Source: Hyphomonadaceae bacterium (GTDB lineage Bacteria > Pseudomonadota > Alphaproteobacteria > Caulobacterales > Hyphomonadaceae). From it: 64,000 nt of DNA. The stretch is taken from the NCBI GenBank assembly GCA_024743315.1, contig JANSWU010000005.1, forward strand, positions 124,001 through 188,000, read 5' to 3'. This document shows, piece by piece, positions 26,909 to 37,087 of this stretch; position 1 is the first letter of the stretch, and each line of letters opens with the position of its first letter. The translations under genes and the position numbers were made by a program. The notes beneath the pieces were generated by a model. That model ran no database searches. It had not been told where the DNA came from and was given only the letters and a program-made list of their open reading frames with translations.

Positions 26909-27508
26909 CTAGTCGACTGATGGCGGCATTGGCAGATCGCGCTGGCGGCGCTGGACCTCGGCATTGAGCTGACCGCATTTGATCGGATCCACGGCGCGGC
27001 CATGCGCGTTCAGTTCGACCTCAATGTCCTTGAACATTTCCTGGGCATTGCGTTGCGCACCGCCGGTCAGAACGAAGGCTGAGGATTCGAGCGCGTTGGC
27101 GCCGACCATGGCTTTGCTTGGATCATAGAGCGCTTGCCAGGCATTGTATGCGGGTTGGTTACGATTGGTGTAGCTGGTGAAAATGGCGCTTGTCCGCCCA
27201 GGGCTGGTCGCGCAATTGCGCAACTCCGCCTGAGTTTCGCGAAACTTGCGCATCTCGACCCGGCGCATTTTTTTCAACTCTGATTTCTTGTATTTCTTCA
27301 CCGGGGTCGCGGTGGTGCCGGCTGCTTGGCTCACCGATGCGACACTGGCATTCGACACGCCCGCGTCGCGTGGCAGGACCAGATAGCCGATCACGCCGCC
27401 GATCGCGAGCACTGCGACCAGCATGAACAGGAACAGTGTTTGACCTGAAGAGCTCTCTTCTTTCTGGCTTAGCAAGTCGGCCCGGATGTCATCAAACTCA
27501 GATGCCAT
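26909..27508 (-). CDS. Hypothetical single-pass membrane protein (199 aa)
   Basis: The cytoplasmic N-terminus (about 22 residues) is followed by one membrane helix, LFLFMLVAVLAIGGVIGYLVL (about 25-45). A Ser/Thr/Ala linker leads into a strongly basic stretch (KKYKKSELKKMRRVEMRKFRE) and an outer domain with two cysteines (NCATSPG and IKCGQLN) that could form a disulfide. No family recognised. Confidence 0.7.
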   Translation of the reverse strand: MASEFDDIRADLLSQKEESSSGQTLFLFMLVAVLAIGGVIGYLVLPRDAGVSNASVASVSQAAGTTATPVKKYKKSELKKMRRVEMRKFRETQAELRNCATSPGRTSAIFTSYTNRNQPAYNAWQALYDPSKAMVGANALESSAFVLTGGAQRNAQEMFKDIEVELNAHGRAVDPIKCGQLNAEVQRRQRDLPMPPSVD

Positions 27509-27615
27509 GGATTCAATCCCCTTATATTTGAGGAGAAGGCTACTATGAACTGGTTGAGATCCCTGGTCTCTGCGCGGTCAAGTTTGCCCTTGCCCGGAAA
27601 CATTTTGGTAAGGGA

Positions 27616-29646
27616 TCAAACAGGGGACAGGCCAAGCGAGGCGACGGAAACTAACACGCCGAATGAGGCCAGAAGCGTTATGACCAGGCCGATCGATGTG
27701 CCGATTTGCGCCCGGCCGAATTGACCGCTGGTGACTGCTCGGAACACGGCAAAGGCGCACAGGCCGACACCGATCAGGCAGATCCAAAAGGCCCACCCGG
27801 CGCTCGGCAGAACCCCAATGGGCAGTGCCATCGGATGCGCGGTGGCAGTGTTGAGAATTTGCATGATTGCCCAACCCAGCCCGAATAGGCTGACCAGGGC
27901 CCCGCCCCAGCTGAGCGGGCGCGCCAATGCGAGACGGTTGCTCTGTCGCCCCTGGATGAACCGCGCCGCCCATCCCGCAGGTAGCATAATCAGCGTGATG
28001 ATCAGCAAACCGGCAAGCGCGATCAATCCGTGAGGATAGGACCCGGCTTGCAGTTTGCGGGCAAACCGATACGGCGCCTTGGTTTCAATCAGGCGGGTCA
28101 GGAATTTCGGCGCTTCGATATCCGCGACACAAGATGTGTCGAGCGGCATCAGCGGATCGTCCAGGAAGGCAAGCCAGAGATCACCTCCGCAGCCGTCAAA
28201 ATGGCTAACAAAGACGCCATGTCCGGTATGCGGAAACTCGACATATTGGCCGTTGATCAAGCCCGGCATGATCGCTTGGCCATAATTCGGCGGCGTGATC
28301 GGGTCGGTGGTGCCGGCGCCCACGAGGACCGGGACGGCGGTAACCAGCGTCTTTACGGCAGGGTCAGGGTCGATGCGATAGACCCGCTCACAAATGTCGC
28401 CCCATTGCAGGGTGCCCATAAAGCGTGAGAGCAGCGGTTCGGCCGCAGCTTGTGCGGCCGTCTGTTCGTCTGTCAGATGAACGGCCCCGCGGCAATTGGC
28501 GATCAACTCCATGCCGTTGCCATAGCGATGATCGATGGTGCGTCCGAGCACTGTGGCATAGGCCTCAATGGCGGTCTCATCACGGGTCTCGAAGGCTCGC
28601 ATGAGCGAGGGAAAATCCGGGTAGAGCGAGTTGATATACAAGGCTTGGAACACCGCGCCGGCGGCAACCGTACCGTCCAGAACCAGGCGCCCATCCAAGA
28701 ACGCACCGTGATCCAAGCCCTCAATCACGAGGGGGTCGTCTTCATAGGCCTGGAACAGCTCGATAAACCTAGTCGTCATATCGCCAACATCGCGGGCGCA
28801 GACTGGGTCCGCCTGACAATCAGCATTGATGGAGTTGAGCGCGGAGCGAAACCCGTAAGCGACGGCGCCCCATCCGCCGGACTCGATCGGAGCGGCCGGA
28901 ACGACGCTGTCCAGAATCGCCGCGCGCACGCCGTCCTCATCAACTTCCAGGACCGCTTGACCGAGTTCGGTGCCGTACGAGACGCCATATAAGTCCCATT
29001 GCTCGTACCCGAGCGCTCGGCGGATATCGCGGACATCATAAGCATTCTGCCAGGTTGAATAAGCATCCAAGGAAACGCCTTTGAACTGCGCCTCGGCGAT
29101 GCATTTCTCAAACGCTTCGATCCACTGTTTCGTGCCCTCTTCGGTTGGCACGCCGAATTGGAAATTGCGTGGCACGGCGCGACAGAAATGCGCTTCAGAA
29201 TAGCCGATGCCGCGCTGGTCGAAAAAGATCAGGTCGGCGGCTTCTCGAAATCGTTGTTGGGCCGGGGCCTGATAGGCCAGGATGCGTCCGGCGCTGAGGG
29301 ATGGCCCGCCTGGACCGCCCGTCAAACGCACCACCGCACGACGGTCTGGATTATCGCTGGTGGATTTGATTTGCAGGACTGAGAGTTGAATGAGGCGACT
29401 GTTCTGATCGGTTCGATCCTCGGGCACCAAAACATAGCCGCAGCGAAACTCGGCTGGATCATAGTTCGGGGCTTGGGCATGAAACGGACAGATATAGGGT
29501 GTAAACTCGGGGTCATATTGCTGCCAGATCGGGTGCACGAGTTCGCGATTGGGGCCGAGAATCTCCTCGACGCTTTGGGCCTGTGCCGACTGGCCGAACC
29601 AAATCCAGGCGAGCGCCAGCACACCGAGCTTCAACACCAGATTCAT
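27616..29646 (-). CDS. Exported alpha/beta hydrolase (peptidase S33-like) with a C-terminal membrane domain
   Basis: 676 residues. A signal peptide (first 23, ending AQAQ) precedes an S33-type domain: RLTGGPGGPSLS as the oxyanion loop, FFDQRGIGYSE, and nucleophile elbow GVSYGTELG. Asp and His of the triad probably lie in the DPITPPN and GHGVF segments. After about residue 545 there are four predicted membrane helices (GLIALAGLLIITLIMLPAGW is the first). S33 members remove N-terminal residues from peptides or hydrolyse esters. The four-helix tail is not part of the typical family. Substrate unknown. Confidence 0.85.
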   Translation of the reverse strand: MNLVLKLGVLALAWIWFGQSAQAQSVEEILGPNRELVHPIWQQYDPEFTPYICPFHAQAPNYDPAEFRCGYVLVPEDRTDQNSRLIQLSVLQIKSTSDNPDRRAVVRLTGGPGGPSLSAGRILAYQAPAQQRFREAADLIFFDQRGIGYSEAHFCRAVPRNFQFGVPTEEGTKQWIEAFEKCIAEAQFKGVSLDAYSTWQNAYDVRDIRRALGYEQWDLYGVSYGTELGQAVLEVDEDGVRAAILDSVVPAAPIESGGWGAVAYGFRSALNSINADCQADPVCARDVGDMTTRFIELFQAYEDDPLVIEGLDHGAFLDGRLVLDGTVAAGAVFQALYINSLYPDFPSLMRAFETRDETAIEAYATVLGRTIDHRYGNGMELIANCRGAVHLTDEQTAAQAAAEPLLSRFMGTLQWGDICERVYRIDPDPAVKTLVTAVPVLVGAGTTDPITPPNYGQAIMPGLINGQYVEFPHTGHGVFVSHFDGCGGDLWLAFLDDPLMPLDTSCVADIEAPKFLTRLIETKAPYRFARKLQAGSYPHGLIALAGLLIITLIMLPAGWAARFIQGRQSNRLALARPLSWGGALVSLFGLGWAIMQILNTATAHPMALPIGVLPSAGWAFWICLIGVGLCAFAVFRAVTSGQFGRAQIGTSIGLVITLLASFGVLVSVASLGLSPV

Positions 29647-29709
29647 ATCCCACCCTCAGCTTGTGACCCGGCCTAAATTGGCGCAGTCGACCTGTCGAAT
29701 GCCAAGAGC

Positions 29710-30738
29710 TTAGGTCTCCGGGCCGACCTGCACAACACGACGCCCAAAATTTTCGCCTCGAAACAGGCCGCAAAACGCTTCCGGCATTTTCTCAAGGCCT
29801 TCGAAGCGCTCCTCTTTGAGTTTCAGCTCGCCTTTGCCGATAAGGGTCGCCATTTCATTCAAGGCGGTTGGAAATTCGCGGGCGAAATCAAACACGACCA
29901 GGCCCTGCATCAAGACCCGATGGGTAATGAAGGGTTTGGTGTTGACGATGCCGGGCGTTTCTTCCGGTGTCAGATTGTAATCGGCGACTTGGCCCGAAAT
30001 ACAAATCCGCCCGTTCAGGCGCATTTTCGGCAACACCCGATTGACCATGGCATTGCCGACATTGTCGAAGAGCAAATCGACCCCATCCGGCATGGCCTCT
30101 GAGATCGCGGCATCAAGATCCGGCACGGACTTGTAATTTATCGCCTGATCAAACCCGGCCTCTTCGACCAGCCATTGGCATTTGGTATCGCTGCCGGCAA
30201 TCCCGACGACCTGCTCAGCGCCGCCCGCCTTGGCCAACTGTCCTGCCGTTGCGCCGACCGGCCCCGCCGCTGAAGTCACCAGAACCCGATCGCCGGCTTG
30301 AAATCTCGCCACGCTCTTCAATCCGAACCAGGCCGTCAGGCCCGGCACGCCGAGAACACCAATCCAAAGCGATAGCGGCAAAGGCACTGAATCAGGTACG
30401 ACGCCGATAAAGCCCTTGCCGTTCTGGATCGTGTGGGTGCGCCAGCCGCCCGCGCAAAACACTTTCGTGCCGATCGGAAATTTGTCATGCTCAGAGGCGT
30501 CGACCATGCCGACACTGAACCCATCAATCGGTTTGCCGAGCGGCAAGGCAGCGGCATAGCTGTCGCCGCCGGAGAGACGCGATCGTGTGCCAGGATCAAC
30601 CGAATTCCAGACATGACGCACGCGAAACTGTCCTTCGTTCGGAATCGGGACATCGCGTGAAACCAGCTCAAAATCATCTAGCTGTGGTGGCCCTTCGCAA
30701 TACTGCTTCAGCACGATCTGTTGCATTTGCTCGCCCAT
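29710..30738 (-). CDS. NADP-dependent oxidoreductase (MDR superfamily, curA/LTB4DH-like)
   Basis: 342 residues. The Zn-free MDR group is indicated by VWNSVDPGTRSRLSGGDSY, the nucleotide loop VTSAAGPVGATAGQLAK and DLLFDNVGNAMVNRVLP. These enzymes reduce alkenal or enone double bonds with NADPH. GGAGG lies before ATG 30738; an in-frame ATG at 30750 is less well placed. Divergent from cysD. Confidence 0.9.
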   Translation of the reverse strand: MGEQMQQIVLKQYCEGPPQLDDFELVSRDVPIPNEGQFRVRHVWNSVDPGTRSRLSGGDSYAAALPLGKPIDGFSVGMVDASEHDKFPIGTKVFCAGGWRTHTIQNGKGFIGVVPDSVPLPLSLWIGVLGVPGLTAWFGLKSVARFQAGDRVLVTSAAGPVGATAGQLAKAGGAEQVVGIAGSDTKCQWLVEEAGFDQAINYKSVPDLDAAISEAMPDGVDLLFDNVGNAMVNRVLPKMRLNGRICISGQVADYNLTPEETPGIVNTKPFITHRVLMQGLVVFDFAREFPTALNEMATLIGKGELKLKEERFEGLEKMPEAFCGLFRGENFGRRVVQVGPET

Positions 30739-30872
30739 CGGGCCCTCCATTGGTTTATTTCTGTCTTTGGATCACTTTCACGCCCGTCGCGCCAGTGACG
30801 ACGTTGCGGCATGCCATTTGCTTAAGTGGAGCTAATATCAAACTCCAGTTGTTTTCAGGAGCTTAGACTTCT

Positions 30873-31817
30873 ATGTGGGGCAAAACAAATCTCGACCAGA
30901 ATTGGGCTAATTCCGTGACCTCCCTGACTCACCTTGATCGGCTCGAGGCCGAAGCAATTCATATCATCCGCGAAGTGGCAGCGGTGGCGGAGAATCCCGT
31001 CATGCTCTACTCGGTTGGCAAGGACAGTGCAGTGATGCTGCACCTGGCTGTGAAGGCCTTCTATCCGAGCATTCCGCCATTTCCGTTGATGCATGTCGAC
31101 ACGACCTGGAAGTTCCGGGAAATGATCGAGTTCCGCAATCGCAAGGCCAAAGAGCTGGGCATGGACCTGATCGTTCATTCCAATCAGGAAGGCATCGAAG
31201 CCGGGGTCGGTCCGTTTACGCATGGCTCGTCGCGCCACACGGACATTATGAAAACACAGGCGCTGAAACAGGCGCTCGACCTGCACAAGTTTGATGTCGC
31301 CTTTGGTGGCGCCCGCCGCGATGAAGAAAAGTCTCGCGCCAAGGAGCGTGTGTTCTCGTTCCGGACCGCAGATCATCGCTGGGACCCGAAGAACCAGCGC
31401 CCGGAGCTCTGGAACCTGTACAATGCCCGGATCAATCAGGGCGAGAGCATTCGCTGTTTCCCGATCTCCAACTGGACTGAGCTTGATATCTGGCAATATA
31501 TCCGCCGCGAGCAGATCGAGATTGTCCCGCTCTATTTTGCCGGCAAGCGCCCCGTCGTTGAGTGGGAAGGCAGCCTGATCATGGTTGATGATGACCGGGT
31601 GCCGGAAGAGCTCGCCAAGACCGCGGTCGAGAAGTCTGTCCGTTTCCGTACGCTTGGCTGTTATCCGCTAACCGGCGCGGTTGAGAGCACCGCGGCGACG
31701 CTGGAAGACATTATCCAGGAAACCCTGCTGACCAATTCCTCTGAGCGCCAGGGCCGCACGATTGACCGTGACCAGGCCGCCTCAATGGAGAAAAAGAAAC
31801 AAGAGGGGTACTTCTAA
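30873..31817 (+). CDS. cysD: Sulfate adenylyltransferase small subunit
   Basis: 314 residues. The PP-loop [10 protein letters not shown] identifies the ATP pyrophosphatase domain that forms adenylylsulfate (APS). [16 protein letters not shown] and the C-terminal [16 protein letters not shown] are characteristic. Acts with CysN in the cytoplasm. Its TAA stop overlaps the next ATG by one base (TAATG), so the pair is coupled. No sulfate transporter or later reductase genes are in the window. Confidence 0.97.
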   Translation: MWGKTNLDQNWANSVTSLTHLDRLEAEAIHIIREVAAVAENPVMLYSVGKDSAVMLHLAVKAFYPSIPPFPLMHVDTTWKFREMIEFRNRKAKELGMDLIVHSNQEGIEAGVGPFTHGSSRHTDIMKTQALKQALDLHKFDVAFGGARRDEEKSRAKERVFSFRTADHRWDPKNQRPELWNLYNARINQGESIRCFPISNWTELDIWQYIRREQIEIVPLYFAGKRPVVEWEGSLIMVDDDRVPEELAKTAVEKSVRFRTLGCYPLTGAVESTAATLEDIIQETLLTNSSERQGRTIDRDQAASMEKKKQEGYF

Positions 31818-33724
31818 TGTCCCATATTGACGCCCTGATTGCTGAAGACATCACCGCCTATCTCGAGGCGCATGAAAACAAGTCACTGCTCCGCTTCATT
31901 ACCTGCGGCAGCGTCGATGATGGCAAGTCGACCCTGATTGGACGGCTGCTCTACGATTCCAAAATGATCTTTGAAGATCAGCTCGATGCCCTGGAAAGCG
32001 ATTCCAAGCGCCATGGCACGCAGGGCGAGAATATCGACTTCGCACTGCTGGTCGATGGGCTCTCAGCTGAGCGTGAGCAAGGCATCACGATCGATGTCGC
32101 CTATCGCTTCTTCTCGACCGACAAGCGCAAATTTATCGTCGCCGACACGCCGGGCCACGAGCAATATACGCGGAATATGGCGACCGGCGCCTCGACCGCT
32201 GATCTCGCTATTCTGATGATTGATGCGCGCAAAGGCATCCTGACCCAGACGCGCCGTCACAGCTTTATCGCCAGCTCTCTCGGCATTCGGAAAATGGTTC
32301 TCGCCATCAACAAGATGGATCTCGTTGATTATGATGAGGCGGTCTATAATCGCATCGAACAGGACTTCCTCGAATTTGCTGAAGAACTGTCGGCCGGGAT
32401 TGAGATCCAGGCCATTCCGATGTCAGCGCTGGCGGGCGACAATATCACAGAGCACTCCGACAATACGCCCTGGTATCAGGGCCCGCCATTGATGGAATAT
32501 CTTGAAACCGTGCCGGTTGATGATGATCGTATCAAGGCACCCTTCCGGATGCCGGTGCAATGGGTCAATCGCCCGAACCTAGATTTCCGCGGCTTCTCGG
32601 GCCAGATCGCATCGGGTTCGGTCAAACCGGGCGACCGGGTCAAAACCCTGCCAAGCGCCAAGGAAACCACGATTGAACGCGTCGTGGTGCATGGCGGCGA
32701 CCTGAAAGAAGGGATTGCCGGTCAATCGGTGACCCTGACCTTTGCTGATGAAGTCGACACCTCGCGCGGCGATGTGATCTGCGCCGCTGGCGAACCGGCA
32801 GAAGTCGCAGACCAGTTCCAGGCGCGCGTCTTGTGGATGGCCGACAATGAAATGCTGCCAGGCCGTCGCTATCTGTTGAAGATCGGCGCCAAGACCGTCA
32901 CCGCAACTGTGCTCGACCTGAAATTCGGGATCGATGTGAACACATTGCAGGACAAGCCGGCCAAGACGCTCGGCCTGAATGATTTCGGCGTCATCACGAT
33001 GGCGCTCGACCAGCCGATCGCGTTTGATCCTTATGATCTCAATCGTGAGACCGGCGGGTTCATCTTCATCGACCGGATGACCAATAATACGGTCGGTCTG
33101 GGTTTGATTGATTTTGCCCTTCGCCGCGCTGGCAATATTCACTGGCAGGCGCTGGACGTTGATCGCATCAAGCTTGCTGAGCAGAAAGAGCAAAAGCCGG
33201 CTGTGCTTTGGTTCACCGGCCTCTCAGGCTCGGGCAAGTCAACCATTGCCAACATCTTGCAGCAGAAATTGTTTGCCATGGGCAAGCACACATTTGTGCT
33301 CGATGGCGACAATGTCCGTCATGGCTTGAACCAGGATCTCGGCTTCACCGATGCTGACCGGGTGGAGAATATCCGCCGGGTCTCGAATGTCGCCAAACTG
33401 ATGAGCGATGCCGGCCTGATCACCCTGGTCAGCTTCATTTCGCCGTTCCGGTCCGAGCGCCAAATGGCGCGCAATATGATGACGGATGGTGAGTTCGTGG
33501 AGATCTTTGTCGACACGCCATTGGAAGTCGCCGAACAGCGTGATGTGAAGGGGCTCTACAAGCGTGCCCGTGCCGGTGAGATCAAGAACTTTACCGGTCT
33601 GGACAGCCCGTATGAAGCGCCGGAAGCCCCGGAAATGGTGATCAATACAGTCGAGCAAAGCGCCGAAGACGCCGCCGACAAGATCATTACCTGGATGCGC
33701 GAACGTGGCTGGTTTGAGGTTTAA
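31817..33724 (+). CDS. cysNC: Bifunctional sulfate adenylyltransferase large subunit/APS kinase
   Basis: 635 residues. The N-terminal GTPase has [27 protein letters not shown] and NKMD, as in CysN, followed by beta-barrel domains. From about residue 450, [14 protein letters not shown] begins an APS kinase domain, with [12 protein letters not shown] and [22 protein letters not shown] typical of CysC. The fusion makes APS and then PAPS from sulfate. It ends nine bases from the convergent lipoprotein gene. Confidence 0.97.
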   Translation: MSHIDALIAEDITAYLEAHENKSLLRFITCGSVDDGKSTLIGRLLYDSKMIFEDQLDALESDSKRHGTQGENIDFALLVDGLSAEREQGITIDVAYRFFSTDKRKFIVADTPGHEQYTRNMATGASTADLAILMIDARKGILTQTRRHSFIASSLGIRKMVLAINKMDLVDYDEAVYNRIEQDFLEFAEELSAGIEIQAIPMSALAGDNITEHSDNTPWYQGPPLMEYLETVPVDDDRIKAPFRMPVQWVNRPNLDFRGFSGQIASGSVKPGDRVKTLPSAKETTIERVVVHGGDLKEGIAGQSVTLTFADEVDTSRGDVICAAGEPAEVADQFQARVLWMADNEMLPGRRYLLKIGAKTVTATVLDLKFGIDVNTLQDKPAKTLGLNDFGVITMALDQPIAFDPYDLNRETGGFIFIDRMTNNTVGLGLIDFALRRAGNIHWQALDVDRIKLAEQKEQKPAVLWFTGLSGSGKSTIANILQQKLFAMGKHTFVLDGDNVRHGLNQDLGFTDADRVENIRRVSNVAKLMSDAGLITLVSFISPFRSERQMARNMMTDGEFVEIFVDTPLEVAEQRDVKGLYKRARAGEIKNFTGLDSPYEAPEAPEMVINTVEQSAEDAADKIITWMRERGWFEV

Positions 33725-33733
33725 GCACGCCGT

Positions 33734-35209
33734 TTAATAGCCACTTGGACAGATGCGATCGCGATGCCGCCTGGCTTGCTTCTCGGTCGCATAGGTCCAG
33801 TGCGCATCGCCAGGGCATAATTGTCGAAGCAGGGCCGAGCGCTGGTCCGGATCGCTATACGGGTGATCGAACAGAAACCGGATATCATCGGTGATGATTT
33901 TCGATTCCGCATAGACCGAGTGGCGTACCTTGAACAGGAAGCTGTTCTTGGCGGCGGCTGAAATGTCGATCGTCTTGGCCAGCTGTTGACCTGACTCCGT
34001 CGGCAAATCAAAGGTCGAGGGCGAAGATCTTTTCTCGTAAAATCCGATCCGCCGCTTGATATCATTATTGGCCCCCCAAAAGGCCATTTTGCGCGACAGG
34101 TTGCGTAGCCAGCCGCTAAACCCGACGGCACGATCCTGGCGCGAGGTGTAGATGGTCACGCCTTCATAAAGGCGGCTTGACGCGCCCATCCATTCTTCAA
34201 ACAGATTGGTGTCGAGATCCCCGGCCGCGAACACGACATGGCCAAAACTCGGGCTGTCTTCGAAGTCACTGAGCCGAGCCAGGGCCTGGGCTGTGACGCG
34301 GGTGCCCATTGAGTGCGCGATGATATGCAATTTGACCGGGCGGTCAGTGTCCTGGTTCACGCTGGTATGGGTAAAGCGTAAGAAGCGCACCAAAGCGTCG
34401 ACGCTGAGGTCGGCATCTTCCTGATCGCTCAAATAATCGAGCAGCGCGCCATTGGAAGGCCAGGAAAAAACAAAGGCCGGGCCGTCAAAATCCATGTCAT
34501 ATTTCAGCTGCGCGGTGCGGAACACGGCGCTTCGGAACGGCACATTGAAGCCGTGAATATAGACAAAGGCATGGCCCTCCGCATCGCTGGACTGGGCCAG
34601 GATTTGTTCCACGCGGCGGGTAAACCCTTCCGGGTCGCCATCAAAGGAACGATGGTCAAACAAGGTGAAATACTTTGACACCGACCGGGCGGAGATCTTG
34701 CTGCGCGAGGCCGCCGCGCGATAGGTGCCGCCGCCGCGCTCTAGTTTCTTGTCGCGTTTGGCCGGCACAGAAACGACGACTTCGCCGAGATGGCAGACAT
34801 CCTGCCGCGTTCGGGTTTCCGACCAGGCGACGGCATTGGGCTCGCAATTCTCACGACTGTCCGGGCGAATGCTGAACAGATCACCTTGGTCATAGAAATT
34901 GCGTTTGCGATCCGTCGCATCGGATTGAATGACATCCGGGCGGTCATCTGACAGCGTCCGGTTGGTGCCATAGAGGACGCTGACGCAAGTCATTTTCCCG
35001 GCGCCGTCGGATTCGGCGAACAGGTCACAATTGGTTTTCGGGGCGGGGGCGGGCGATCCGGCCATCGGCATGCCGACGCTGCGCGAGCTGGCGACCTCGA
35101 CCATCGGCTCTTCTTCTTGGACTTCGACCGGCGGTGGTGGCGGGGGAGGGGGCGGCGGCGTCGCGCAGCCCGTTATGATTGCCAATGCCAAAATTGCCGC
35201 GCTACGCAT
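33734..35209 (-). CDS. Alpha/beta hydrolase lipoprotein (DUF900-type) with a polyproline segment
   Basis: 491 residues. The signal peptide ends in a lipobox IITGC (about residues 11-15). Ten consecutive prolines follow directly after ATP at 18-27, then an acidic linker. The hydrolase core from about residue 75 includes the strand VLYGTNRTL, HAFVYIHGFN and the nucleophile elbow AHSMGTR, as in the esterase/lipase-like DUF900 family. Outer-membrane or inner-membrane anchoring is not predictable. Substrate unknown. Confidence 0.85.
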   Translation of the reverse strand: MRSAAILALAIITGCATPPPPPPPPPPVEVQEEEPMVEVASSRSVGMPMAGSPAPAPKTNCDLFAESDGAGKMTCVSVLYGTNRTLSDDRPDVIQSDATDRKRNFYDQGDLFSIRPDSRENCEPNAVAWSETRTRQDVCHLGEVVVSVPAKRDKKLERGGGTYRAAASRSKISARSVSKYFTLFDHRSFDGDPEGFTRRVEQILAQSSDAEGHAFVYIHGFNVPFRSAVFRTAQLKYDMDFDGPAFVFSWPSNGALLDYLSDQEDADLSVDALVRFLRFTHTSVNQDTDRPVKLHIIAHSMGTRVTAQALARLSDFEDSPSFGHVVFAAGDLDTNLFEEWMGASSRLYEGVTIYTSRQDRAVGFSGWLRNLSRKMAFWGANNDIKRRIGFYEKRSSPSTFDLPTESGQQLAKTIDISAAAKNSFLFKVRHSVYAESKIITDDIRFLFDHPYSDPDQRSALLRQLCPGDAHWTYATEKQARRHRDRICPSGY

Positions 35210-35280
35210 TGCCCGTCCTCCCGCTCAATCCGCGACGCTAACACACTGACAGGCAAGCTCAATATCAGTCCGTGTGGCTG

Positions 35281-37083
35281 TTATGAGGTCAGCATTTCCT
35301 TCTTCTCCTCAATCTCCATCCAATCGAGCTCGGCTTGTTCCAACTCATTACGGGCGGCTTCCAGCCGGGCATTGATGCGGTTGAACGCTTCGGGATTTTC
35401 GTTGAACAGGTTCGGGTCTGAAAGTTGCGTCTCGAGCTCGACAATCTCGGCTTCGAGTTGCGGCATGGCTTCTTCCACTTCTTTGAGACGATGCTGGTCC
35501 TTGAAGCTCAGTTTGGTCTGTTTTTTCGGTTCGTTCGTTTTCGGTTTCGCGGCCTTTGGCTTCTTATCGGCCTTGGACGCCTTGCCGGGTTTGCCTTTGA
35601 TCTGGCTCTGCGCGTCGGTCCAGCCGCCGGCCGTCTCGACCCATTGCCCATCGCCAAGTGGAACCAGGCACGAAGTCACAGTCGCATCGAGAAAGGCCCG
35701 GTCATGGCTGACCAGGATCAGTGTGCCTTCAAAGTTCAGGAGCATGTCTTCGAGCAGGTCGAGCGTCTGCATATCAAGATCATTGGTCGGTTCGTCGAGC
35801 ACCAAGACATCGGTCGACTGCGCGAGCGCAATGGCCAGGGTCAGACGGTTGCGTTCGCCGCCAGAGAGCGCCGCCACAGGTTGGCGGAGCTGGTCCGGCT
35901 TGAACAGGAAGTCCTTGGCATAGGCCGCCACGTGGCGTTGGCGACCCTGCACCATCAAGCTGTCGCCGCCTTGCGGGGCGAGGGCTTCCCAGAGCGTATC
36001 TTTCGGGCGCAACGTATCTCGGGTCTGGTCGAGATAAGTGATGCGCAAGGCCGGGTTGAGTTTGACATTGCCGCTATCGCGCTCGAGTTCGCCCAGCAGC
36101 AGCTTCAACAATGTCGTTTTGCCAACGCCATTGGGACCAATGAAGCCGACCCGGTCGCCGCGCAGGATCTTGAAATCCAGGCCCTCGACAATCTTGAGAT
36201 CGCCATAAGCCTTGGTCAGGCCAAAGGCTTCGATCACCTTGCGCGATTGGTGCCCGGCCTCTTCAGCGCTGATCCCGGCCTTGGCTTTCTGGGCCTGGAT
36301 CGCGGCTTTGCGGCGGGCCGCTTCGGCGCGCATGGCTTTGAGCTTGTGCAAGCGGCCCATATTGCGCGCCCGACGCCCGGTGACACCGCGCTGAAGCCAA
36401 TGCTCTTCGGCTTTGAGCTGGGTCTTGAGCTTTTCCAGCTGACGGATCTCGGCTTCTTCAATCTCCTCGGCCCAACGCTCGAATTCGCCATAACCTTTCG
36501 GGCTTTTCAGGACGACGCCATCGCGCAGCCAAAGCGTATTGGTGGTGACGTTTTCCATAAACCGCCGGTCGTGACTGACCAGAAGGACGGCGCCATTAAA
36601 CCCGATCAGGCGGGTCTCCAGCGTTTCGATCATCGGCACGTCGAGATGGTTGGTCGGTTCGTCGAGGAGCAACACGTCGGGATCGAGGGCAAACGCTTTG
36701 GCGAGCGCAGCACGGCGAATTTGCCCGCCTGAGAGAATGCTCGGACTGACCGTCGGGTCGACGCCAAAATGCCCCAGCTCCGCCTCGGCCCGCCAGGCTT
36801 CCGCTCCGCCAGAGGTGGTATAATCAAGGACGGTCTCGAACGCCGAGAGATCCGGCTCCTGCTCGACCGTGGTGATCACGGTGCCGGGATGGATCCACAT
36901 CTCGCCATCATCCGGTTCATGACGCCCGGTGATCAGGCGCATCAGGGTTGATTTACCGGCGCCATTGCGCCCAACCAGCGCGGCGCGCTCACCCTTGGCC
37001 AGCGTAAAGGTCACGCCTTCAAATAATGGCTTGCCGCCAAAAGCGAGCCGCACATCGGTCATGGTGAGAATTGGCAGGGACAT
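35281..37083 (-). CDS. ABC-F family ATPase (Uup-like)
   Basis: 600 residues, two ABC domains with no membrane part. The first has GRNGAGKSTL, LSGGQIRRAALAKAF and DEPTNHLD; the second has GPNGVGKTTLL, LSGGERNRLTLA and DEPTNDLD. The C-terminal 110 residues are Lys/Glu rich and form a coiled coil, as in Uup. ABC-F proteins act on ribosomes. It starts four bases after the ABC-2 permease stop, but is not expected to power that permease. Confidence 0.92.
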   Translation of the reverse strand: MSLPILTMTDVRLAFGGKPLFEGVTFTLAKGERAALVGRNGAGKSTLMRLITGRHEPDDGEMWIHPGTVITTVEQEPDLSAFETVLDYTTSGGAEAWRAEAELGHFGVDPTVSPSILSGGQIRRAALAKAFALDPDVLLLDEPTNHLDVPMIETLETRLIGFNGAVLLVSHDRRFMENVTTNTLWLRDGVVLKSPKGYGEFERWAEEIEEAEIRQLEKLKTQLKAEEHWLQRGVTGRRARNMGRLHKLKAMRAEAARRKAAIQAQKAKAGISAEEAGHQSRKVIEAFGLTKAYGDLKIVEGLDFKILRGDRVGFIGPNGVGKTTLLKLLLGELERDSGNVKLNPALRITYLDQTRDTLRPKDTLWEALAPQGGDSLMVQGRQRHVAAYAKDFLFKPDQLRQPVAALSGGERNRLTLAIALAQSTDVLVLDEPTNDLDMQTLDLLEDMLLNFEGTLILVSHDRAFLDATVTSCLVPLGDGQWVETAGGWTDAQSQIKGKPGKASKADKKPKAAKPKTNEPKKQTKLSFKDQHRLKEVEEAMPQLEAEIVELETQLSDPNLFNENPEAFNRINARLEAARNELEQAELDWMEIEEKKEMLTS

Positions 37084-37087
37084 GCCC

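Noticed and set aside
35425-36732. 435-residue plus-strand frame opposite the ABC-F gene
   Set aside because: Antisense shadow; the ABC-F motifs on the other strand are complete.
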